Below are positions 1 to 8,600 of a DNA stretch of 18,132 bases, piece by piece. A program made the translations under genes and the position numbers. The notes beneath the pieces are model-generated. The model was given only the letters and a program-made list of their open reading frames with translations, was not told the origin of the DNA and did no database searches. This DNA is from Calocera cornea HHB12733 (Eukaryota > Basidiomycota > Dacrymycetes > Dacrymycetales > Dacrymycetaceae), in assembly GCA_001632435.1 (NCBI GenBank), contig KV423915.1, positions 452,643 through 470,774 on the forward strand. Reading direction: 5' to 3'. The first letter of the stretch is position 1. Each line of letters starts with the position of its first letter.

Positions 1-22
1 GTGGAGGAATACTGTGAGGACG

Positions 23-203
23 CCCCCCAGAGTCGGGATGCATGCAGGCGGCAGTGAAAGATCATGGGAATCGTGCCCCCTAGAGCCGGCATGCAAGCAG
101 GCGGCGGTCGTACAGTACAGCCAGATCATGGGCATTAGCCATCCAGAGCCCGGCGCCGGTGGGCGTCAGTCCAACATGTGCAAAAATATCATGGGAATGA
201 TCC
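23..203. repeat. Degenerate tandem repeat, ~64-bp period
   Basis: Three imperfect units each end in an ATCATGGG core (61-68, 125-132, 188-195), spaced 64 and 63 bases apart. Each unit begins with a CCNAGAG-like block (near 27, 78 and 142) followed by a GC-rich stretch that is partly shared (GCATGCANGCAGGCGGC in units one and two). Unit one is about 13 bases shorter between these blocks. The units have diverged too far for a recent expansion. The frame across them is open for 91 codons on the plus strand, but it begins without an ATG and looks like a by-product of the repeat. Confidence 0.6.
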
Positions 204-800
204 TCAAGAGCCCGGAACTCCTATGGTTTTACGGTTTACGTCCCACCGTCATGACCCATTCTGCTAATGTCCGAGAGGGATTATCATAAAAAATGCGGTT
301 ATAGGGACTCCGGTGATGGCAATTGCTATGGTCTCGCCGCTTGTGTCCCACCATTGGGGCATACAGTATACCCTCAATGTTCGCGCGGGCTGACACTGAC
401 CATACACACCCTCCACTGACGACAAATCTTATGCTCTTGTTTCTCTCAGAGGGGATAGCATGGTCAGGACTGTTGCAATGTTAGCTGGAGAGGCGAAATG
501 AGCTTGCGCTGGGCGATTGTTGATCAGACACTTGCAGAGCTGCATAGCACCTGCGAGAAACAAGGACCCAACTGGGGCTCTCAGACGGCTCCGATTAGCG
601 CTCAGTTGAGCACTCGGCCCATGTTTGTTCTGTGCTCCCCGGGCTTTAGATTGCTCTGCAGCCGCTTTCAAAAGTGTACAGGCTGTACGTATATTTATTG
701 GAATGGTTGATGGGCAGAGTAACCCTTAACTATGGGACAGGAGGGTCTGTGTTGGGACTGACGAATATAAACGTGTGCCTGAACACTGCTGTGGAGCCGA
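204..800. other. Intergenic, downstream of the HECT-like gene
   Basis: I see no gene here. Short open frames occur on both strands, but none has a convincing start, splice partner or recognisable motif. The right-hand part should contain the 3' untranslated region and polyadenylation region of the minus-strand HECT-like gene, whose stop codon ends at 801. Confidence 0.4.
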
Positions 801-3800
801 TCAGACAGAATTGAAGTCATTGGGATAACAAAGGATGTATGAGTGAAAGAGGCGATCAAAAGAGGTTTGAGTGGAATCGAGGGCGTCCAGAAAATCGCGC
901 CCAAGATGGATGGTGAGACGTGCAAAGCAGGTCTGTACAGCAAAGGAGGACAGCTCCCGTGATGTTGCAGACTCCGGTAATGTTGAAAAGAGGCAAATCT
1001 ATTTGAGCTAGTGAGTGGAATGACAGGCTGTTGATGAGAAAAGATCACCTTGATACGGTAGTCGCCTATGCTGTCGAGACCGGTGGAGTACCGAGTAAAG
1101 TATCTAGCGCGCAGGCCTTGATCCGAACGAGAACGAGTAATGTCTCGGGATGTTATTCCATAGAGTTCGTATTGTGCTGCCAAGGTGGACGATACTGTGG
1201 TGATAGGAGGATGTCCAGGTGCAAGGATATAGCGTTCAAATCGAGCTTTAAAACGACGTTCGAGAGGACCCCACTTGGTTACATTGTCCCATATAACACG
1301 GGTGGAAATAAAAAGATGAGGAGAGCGCGTGGTATCGTCCCAGATTCCATAGAGAAATGCGGGTAGGTTGCGTGCAGCGTACCTGGCGTAGAACTACGGG
1401 ATATTAGCTGAGGCGGCCCGGGAGGTGTGCAACGGAGGTGTGCAACTACTAACCTGTGCAACAGAGCCGCAAACGTTGATGCCTTGTTGAAAGGCTTGCA
1501 TGACGGGAGAATCAATGACACCAACGCCACCATAAAGAAGAAAGTGGCGAAGATCTCGGCTAACGGAGTCCACGATGTCGGTAGACAGCTGGAAAGGAGC
1601 ATGGCCTTGAATAAGGGTAGCGATATGATCCTGAATTGTGAAGGTGAACCGACGTCAGAAGATGTCCCAGTTCAGAAAGGTTGAACGCACATGATCTAAC
1701 AGTTGCAGTGTGGTTATGAGGGTGGTGAGCACATCATGCTGCTCTAGTTGAAGGATGCTGTGCGTGTCGCGATGCACAGCGGCGTGCCATCGGAAGAGAA
1801 TATTGCTTGCAAGGGGATCGAAAGCTCTCACAAATGCAATATTTCGGCAAAGAGTACGCGACCCTTGCGGACCCATATCCGTATGCGATGCAAGGGCATG
1901 GAGCAGAAGAAACGGTGAAATGTCGACAGGGGGGCTACCCCAATGTGCAATGGCAAGTGCCACGAGGATGCCCCACGCTCGAAAATGAGGGAGGAAAGGG
2001 AGGGCATCGGCGCTATAGACATGGAAGCCACGCATGCCGCTTGGGGTCTTTTGGAAGAACTGAGGGTGTTTTCTAGGGAAAACGAGAAGGGCGGCCTGAA
2101 GAGCCACACGAGCGGGTCCGGCACCTTCTGATATCGTCCCCCCCAGCTGTGTGGTCGAGTTGTGAAATATAGACCTAAACAGGACCGTTCAGCGTCGGTC
2201 GCGGATCCAGCTAATTTTCGAATAGACTTACACTTCAACTCGGAAGTGATCGGGATTGAGACGAGCAATGAATGCTTGTAGGCGTGATTGGGAAGGTAAG
2301 TGACTGGAAGGGGTAGTATGCTGAAAGTCATCTTGAACTAATTGAAGAAGCTGGTTCCAGATGAGGTGACCCAAAGATGAAATCGCGTTATCAGCATCGT
2401 CGGCCGAACCAGGTGCTGCCTGCATGCGGAAAGGGATGCTTTGAAGCAGGTCCAGATGGGTAGAGAGCGATCCGTCTCCGAGCACGTAGCGAGGCAAAAC
2501 GAGGCATGACTGGGGCTGCCATGTTTTGAATGGGTAGATGTCGCTTGGCCTCGGCGTCCAGCCTAAGACACCGTTGAGTGTGGAAGTTATGGATATGGGG
2601 GAAGTCAATTACGGGGCAACGTGGATCTTTCCGTACTGGGAGGCACCTCCTCCCAGGTGACACGAAGACGCCATGAGACAGGCATGGGCGATAGAGAGGC
2701 AATATCGTGATCTTCAGAGGTAAGGTCGATGACGTCCATTGGGCCTGTGATGGGTGACGATCGGTTAGACAAGGGTGGAATGAACCGAGATTGAGAAGAT
2801 GGTGGTCCCGTTTCAGGGAGCAGTTGCTCAGGTCGTGCCGAAGGTACTCGTGGGACTGGTAACAGAGGCGGAGAGGGCTCGGTTAAGTCGAGGATGTCAG
2901 ATTGATCATCGACGAATGCTTCCGGGGGATCTTGGTTAGGAACAGCAGGAGGGAAGGCAGTCGGTTGTCTGACAAGGAAAGGAGGGTGTTGATGGTTGGA
3001 GGAATGAATGTGAGAGGTGGCCACTGATGGTGTTGATAGCCGAGGTAAAGAGGTAAAGGATGACAAGACGGGTTGGGAAGTCGGTAGAGAAGGGCGAGAC
3101 TGAAAGGGGGCCAAGACAAGGTTGGTCTATGTCAAAGAGACGTTGAAAAATGAGGAAGATACCGAAGTTTGAGAAAACCTCACGTCTGATGCTACCGGCG
3201 ACAGTCCATCTGGGGGAAAGACAGGGTGAATATCCGGACTCGGTTGGATGGATGGAGGTGTTTGAAGTATGACCGAGGGAGAGTTGGAAGGCAGCGTCGA
3301 CAGTGGGTTGACGAGGACGGAAGGAGAGATGGGGTTGTAAGGATCAACTATGCAATTGTCGCCAAGGCAGCGATGCGGATTATGCCGTATGGATGGATGC
3401 TGATGAGCCACGCGTTGGAGTACATACGACGCAAAGCAGCGATGCAGCCCAGGGGTCATGAGTGGAACAGGGCCAACAATAGAAGTGTATCGTGGAGCTG
3501 CGGACGGCTTTCAAATGGGCCTGTATGGAAAAGAGAAAAGTGACGGACCGAGAAACACGACTATGCGCTCGTGGTTGGGGACACGAGTGTCTTTCCACGC
3601 CGAGTACTGTCTGGCAAGCTGACGAGCCAAAGGCTGAGATGGGTCTATTACCAAAGTCTTGTACGGGCCGGGGCCTTTGGCGAGATCGCGAGCATTGGAA
3701 GGGCGAACCCAGTCGAAGCAGAAATCTACATCTCCGGTGATTAAAGGCGGCACAGCTAAGGCTGATGGCCGAGGGGGAAATCGTAAACCATGGGATCGAA

Positions 3801-4951
3801 GGCGTGCTTGTATTTGAATTGCGAACTCTTCGGACGTAGAGTGTGCTGTAAGATCAATGAGAAAGACAAGGTTGTTTTGCTTGAGAGTCTCGATAAGTTG
3901 ACTGAACAACTCTCCGACGACACCACGATACTGAGGTCGACGGGGATCGACGGGGAAATATGCATCTCCTGAAATCTGATAATGAAAGGGTAAAGTTACT
4001 GGTTATCATTCGAGAGGCTTTGGCGTACGGGTGCGGGAAGAACCAAGATAGTATGGGAACCAATGATGGGGTTCGAGCGCGCAAGTGATTGTCCGAATCG
4101 TCGAGTGACATCACGCACTGTTGCAGACGCCCGTGCATCAGTCTGCGATTGGTGTGAGTGGAGAAGCCGATTTTGATTAACAGACAGGCCATCCTCCGCT
4201 TGCAAGCGCCGTAGAAATCCACCACCAATACGAACATCCGATGCATCCACCGTCGCAAGGAGGTGGGCAGGATTGGAGACTGGGAACACCGGGGGGACAG
4301 ATCGAGGTGCGCGTAGATGCCAAGGCGTAGATGAGGTAGTAATAGCCTGAGCTGGGACAGCTGGGTCGGGAAGTGATTGCTCGAAGATAGCCGAGGGGGA
4401 ATCAACTGGTGTAGAGTTGGTGAAGTGGGAGGGCAGAAAAGGCAAAGGCGACTGAGGAAGGGCCTCTGAAGGGACCGAGGTGGGAAAAAGGGACAGTTGG
4501 GACGGTGCAATGGTGTCCACAGAGGCGTGTGGGTACGAATGGTGCTGATGTTGGGGGAGACCGCAAGCCAGACCGCTCGGAAGCCAATTCTCGCATAGCA
4601 AACCGGGTTGCCAAGCGGGAATGCGCTGACGAGAGGATCAGCCCTGAGACGGAGCTACGACGAAATAACAGTTACGCACATTGAAGAAAAATGGACATTG
4701 ATTGGCACTGGTACCGAAGTGGAGGGGCTGCGAGGGAACAGGGTTCCAATGAGACGAAAATGGGTGATAACATACGCATAACGAGTCCACAGTAGCGGTG
4801 GAGCTCAAGTTACTCTGTTACAATGGTCTTTAGAGGGGCTTCCCAGATTGTACTCGCACGGACTTACAGGATGAAGATGAAAGCGGAAACATAGAGGCGC
4901 ACAGTCCTGACAATGAAGAGGGAAAAGGTTGTACGTTGTTGATGAAGCCAT
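801..4951 (-). CDS. HECT-type E3 ubiquitin ligase-like protein with tandem SIMs (one in-frame TGA)
   Basis: Reconstructed exons on the minus strand are 4951-4868, 4814-4029, 3975-3549, 3497-3163, 3099-2613, 2562-2232, 2174-1691, 1630-1454, 1393-1049 and 998-801. Introns are 50-63 bp, all phases agree, and the sum is 1218 codons. The N-terminus is Cys-rich (HCQDCAPLC, then QCPFFFNVRNCYFVV). The middle is a Pro/Ser-rich linker with two SUMO-interaction-like motifs, DILDLTEP (~613) and DVIDLTSED (~667). Residues ~700-1217 resemble a HECT domain: GTISEGAGPARVALQ, then FRAWGILVALAIAHWG, then LSSFAVQTCFARLTI with the likely catalytic Cys near 1176. That Cys lies about 41 residues from the end, and a Phe sits at position -4, as in active HECT ligases, which pass ubiquitin from E2 to substrate through this Cys. 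A TGA at codon 87 (4640-4638) interrupts exon 2. It is either a nonsense mutation, which would make the gene damaged, or lies in a very short 36-nt intron. The substrate is unknown, and there are no WW, C2 or RLD repeats. Confidence 0.8.
4638..4640 (-). other. In-frame TGA inside exon 2 of the HECT-like gene
   Basis: Protein-like sequence in one frame lies on both sides: NCYFVVAPSQG before and SSRQRIPAWQPGLL after. The stop could have arisen from CGA by C-to-T change at a CpG. The nearest splice signals are GTAACT at 4675-4670 and CTGAT...TCGTCAG ending at 4626. They define a 50-nt intron that would shift the frame. A frame-preserving intron would have to be only 36 nt (4661-4626), shorter than any other here. 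The next in-frame ATG is in exon 4 at 3459, so re-initiation would lose about 440 residues. Confidence 0.6.
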
Positions 4952-5668
4952 TGGTCGATTGTTATGAGGAAGGGACGGGCTCGAAAAGGGAGGAGGTATT
5001 GGGAAAGGGAGTGAAGAGGAAGGGCAACACGGGGAACGGATATAGGGGGCAGAACTATGGTGACGGTAAACATGGTGAGCGGTATCCCCTTGAAACAGTC
5101 ACAAATTCGGAGCAGCTGGAAAAGTCCGGTGATGAAGATCAAGAATGTCTGATGAGATGACAGACCCCGGAGGACGGCGATTGCTGAAGTACAGGCTACA
5201 CGGAATAAAGTGCGTAAAACGGTACGATGAAGCTGCGTCCGATTAGCGAGACAGAGAACGCGGGCAAGGGTTGTTGCGAGACATGATGCTGCCAGTAAAT
5301 AAGAGAGATTGCAGGTAAAGACAGGATAGGGAGAGGAAATGCGGGATAAGGAAGGTGGAGGAGAAGTATTCACGGGAACAATAGGGATTCGAAAGAAGAA
5401 CCCAAAAGCACATGGAGTTGCGGGCAAATGCAAGAATGAGCGGGGTGGTGCCGGATAGTGGAGGCTATTCTGGTTCCGATGACGAAATGAGGGAATTATG
5501 TCCAGGATCTCTAGTCATACCGCCGCTGCAGCAGCCAAGTTGAATGCGGTCGAGGGCAGAGTATGACGTAAGCGTGCGACAGGACGGGTGCAATTGAAAG
5601 CTTCAGGGCGCACTCCCCACCCGCACTGGGCTCCCACCGTGACCGCTCACCCCTTCCGCACCGGCAGC
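4952..5668. promoter_or_regulatory. Divergent promoter between the HECT-like gene and the Ubp2 gene
   Basis: This 717-bp stretch separates two outward-facing ATG starts and should hold both promoters. On the minus side, a weak TATA-like CTATATCC reads from about 5046 to 5039, roughly 90 bases before the HECT-like start. Much of the minus strand here is pyrimidine-rich, as in many fungal leaders. On the plus side no TATA box is seen, and a TGACGTAA bZIP-type site lies about 100 bases before the deubiquitinase ATG. A long minus-strand open frame (to 5433) crosses this region, but it has no ATG or coding motifs that I recognise. Confidence 0.5.
5564..5571 (+). promoter_or_regulatory. TGACGTAA, CRE/ATF-like site
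   Basis: TGACGTAA is one base from the ATF/CREB palindrome TGACGTCA and is a common target of fungal bZIP factors. It lies 98 bases upstream of the Ubp2-type ATG at 5669. The sequence match is direct, but the function is inferred. Confidence 0.35.
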
Positions 5669-8600
5669 ATGGCCCCGCCCCCCTCGGCGGACGGCGGGCG
5701 CCCCTCCTGCGAGAGCGAGCAGCACGTGCTCCCCGTGCACGAAGAACGCAGCTCCGCACCCTCCCCAGAGCTCCCCCCGTACGAGCACACGGGCGAGTAC
5801 GGACCCCCGCCCCAGGCGCTGGACGGGGTGGGACAGGGAGAGCCGTACAAGCCTCCCCAGCTCCTCCCGGACTCACCGCCCCACGGCACGGCCCCCTCGT
5901 GGCTCGCCCACCCCGCGGCGAACGACTGGACGTGGGGCGAGGGCGAGGGCGAAGTGCCGGGCTGGGGCCCATCCCGCATAGCCGAGGGCGCGGGCAGCGG
6001 CGCGCCCCAAGGCAGCCCGAACAGCATGCACGTCTCTGCCCGCCAGTCGCCCGAACCCTGGGAGCTCGCAGACGCCTTCGCCGCAATGGAGGACGACTCC
6101 CTCCCGGCCGGCCGACACAGGACACCGCAGTACGGCGACGGGCTGGTGCAGGAGAAGCTCGCGGCGGACCTGTGCGCCTGGCCGGGCTACATCCCCCTCG
6201 TCGACATGGGCCGCGACGTCGGCGAGCTCTGGAACGTCACCGTCGTCCGCGTCCCGGACACACCGCCCCCCGCGCAGCCCGCCACCGCCCCCGCCACCCC
6301 AGTGGCACTGTCCAGCGCAGCGAGCATCGTCTCCCTCCAGTCGGCCGCCTCGGCCCCGGAGGCCACCCGCGCTCCAGCAGACCCAGCCCCCGAGCCAGAC
6401 GCCAGCGCCAACGGCGCGCCGCGCAGCACCCCACCCCCGCCCCCGCAGCACACGCACAACCCGCCCACGCTCTCCGAGCTCCGCGCGCTCCTCCCCTACC
6501 CCCTCCACCTCTCCATCCCCTTCCTCCCGCACGCCTGGCTCCCGCTCGTCATAACGGACTCGCCCTACCCCGTGCTGGCCTCCGCCCCGCCCGTCCCTCT
6601 CCCAGCGCACGCCGACCCCCAGAGCCAGACCCAGGGCCAGACCCAGGGCCAGCAATCCTGTGCCCAGCTCCAGGGCAGAGCACACCACTTCCACCTCCTC
6701 CCCCGCTCCGTCCCGCCCCCCTCCGCCCTCCGCCTCCCGCCCCCAGCCGCGGGCACAGCGCCGCCCTTGCTCGACCTCTGGTTCTGCTGCCAATGCCGCG
6801 TCCACGCGCTCGCCCCCTCCCGCCACGGCCCCTCCCCCTCGCAGCCCGTCATCCTCCCCCCTCCCGCCCTCGGCGCATACATAGAGGACCGCATGCGCTC
6901 CCCGCCCCTCGGGCTCTCCGGCCCAGACGCCGTCCTCGTCGCCCTCGAGACGCTCATGAAGATGATCGAGGGCTTGCTCTGGGGCGGAAAGACCCTCTGC
7001 GTAAAGGTACGGAACCCGCTGTTCGCCAGGAAGGTCGGGTGGAACGACACTGTGTGAGTGGCCGGATGTGGCATGTCGGAGGCCCGCTGACAGTTGTTGT
7101 TGCGGCAGCGCGAGCATAATGACCTCGATGGCGTGGACAGTCTCCTCCGAAGCGGCCTGGCTGGCCGCGATGAACCCGCCCGGCCCCCTGCCCAGCACCA
7201 CCGCCGCCACCCCCGAGGACGCGCAGGTGCTCGTCCCTCCCCCGGGCGTCGCCTACGCGGACAGCCCCGCGCGCCAGCGGCTGCTCATGGCCTGGGTCGA
7301 GCTGGGCGCGTTCGCCCTCGTCTGGCGCCGCCGCTTCCCCGGGATGGTCGCCTCCGACTTCCGCTGGTGCGTCGAGGTGCAGGACGCGAGGGAGACGCTG
7401 GAGGAGATCCTCGGCGTGCCGGAACGTGCGCCCTTTCTTTCCCTTCTCCTTCTCCCACCCCCGGTGCAAGTGCAGCACTGACGGTGAACGGCCGCTGACG
7501 GATGCGACCAGTGTTCATCCACGACACCGCCCGCCCCGTGCCCGCCGACCTCCGGGGCCCGTTCGAGGCGCTCGGGCTGGGCGCGCACTGGTCGCCCAAG
7601 CTGCTCAAGACGGCGTACGAGATGCAGTGCCGGTGCCTGGCCTCGAAGCGCACCCAGTTCTTCGACTGCCTCTGCGCGATCTACGAGGCGACGTCGAACG
7701 ACCAGGTCGCGCTCCTGCTCGCCGAGGAGCGCTCCAGGGGCAGGCACACCACCCTCGAGCTCGCCGACGCCTATGCCGAGCTCGGCTTCGGCGAGGACGG
7801 CGAGATCGGAATGATCGGCCACGAGTCGGACGACGACGCCGTATGGAACGCTTTCCTGTACCGTGTCGGCCAGTGGGCCAAGCTCGCCGTGCAGGCCCCG
7901 TATGCGTATGCGTATGCGGGGCCGTACGCGCCCCCGCCCGGCCTCCCCCCCGATGACGTGGACATGGACGAGAACCGCGGGCGCGCGCTGACCCGCGCGG
8001 GCGCAGGCACACCGCACCCCTCCCACCCGGACTGGGCGACGCGCAACGCCGCGCTCCCGCGGGACGAGGTCAAGCGGAACCTCAAGCTCGCGCTCGAGGT
8101 CATCGCCGACGACCGGGAGAGCGCGAGGCTCCACAACCGCCTCAGGAACGACGCCGACCAGCGCTTCGGCATGGACGTCGACACCGCCTACGGCACCCTC
8201 GGCGTCATGCCCGAGACGGACGACGAGATGGTCCTGGCTGTGTTCCAGACTCGGGTGCGTCCCTCACTCGTTCTGTTCTGTTCTCTGGGAGGAGGGGCAG
8301 CCGCTGACAGACTGTCCAGTGCTCGGACGCCCCGGGCATGACGGACCGCATGCTCGACGCGCTCCGCTCCATCGCCACCGCGCGCGCGAGCCACCGCCTC
8401 CTCCGCTTCCTCGAGACGGGCAACCCGGAGGCGGACGCCCCGTCCAGCACGGCCATGGCCGTCCCGCCCGACTTCCCGCGCGGGCTGGACCAGCTCGGGA
8501 ACACGTGCTACCTCAACTCGCTCCTGCAGTACTTCTATACGATCCGCGAGCTGCGCGAGAACGTGGTGGACAACTCGAAGCTGGTCGATGAGAACGAGCT

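Noticed and set aside
1655..1657. In-frame TGA in the HECT-like domain, first read as a nonsense mutation
   Set aside because: It lies inside a well-formed 60-nt intron (donor GTGCGT at 1690, branch CTGAC, acceptor TTCAG at 1631) that joins the flanking exons in phase.
3336..3425. Possible intron with a strong GTATGT donor at 3425 inside HECT-like exon 4
   Set aside because: Joining it to the nearest acceptor gives an immediate stop, while the unspliced frame stays open and protein-like.
4626..4675. 50-nt intron GTAACT...CGTCAG in HECT-like exon 2
   Set aside because: Its signals are good, but removing it shifts the frame away from the clearly coding downstream sequence. It is kept only as an open question in the findings.
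4864..5433. 189-codon hydrophobic minus-strand frame
   Set aside because: No ATG at its start. Its hydrophobic residues come from pyrimidine-rich promoter or leader DNA. The first HECT-like exon uses a different frame there and starts at 4951.
5588..5668. Upstream extension of the Ubp2-type protein by 27 codons
   Set aside because: The extension begins with GTG and contains no ATG. The ATG at 5669 has a strong context.
5873..7210. 445-codon frame antisense to Ubp2 exon 1, and a 406-codon frame in another plus frame (5899-7119)
   Set aside because: Very GC-rich DNA has few stop codons. These frames give low-complexity Gly/Arg or Pro/Arg products with no domains and overlap a well-supported gene.
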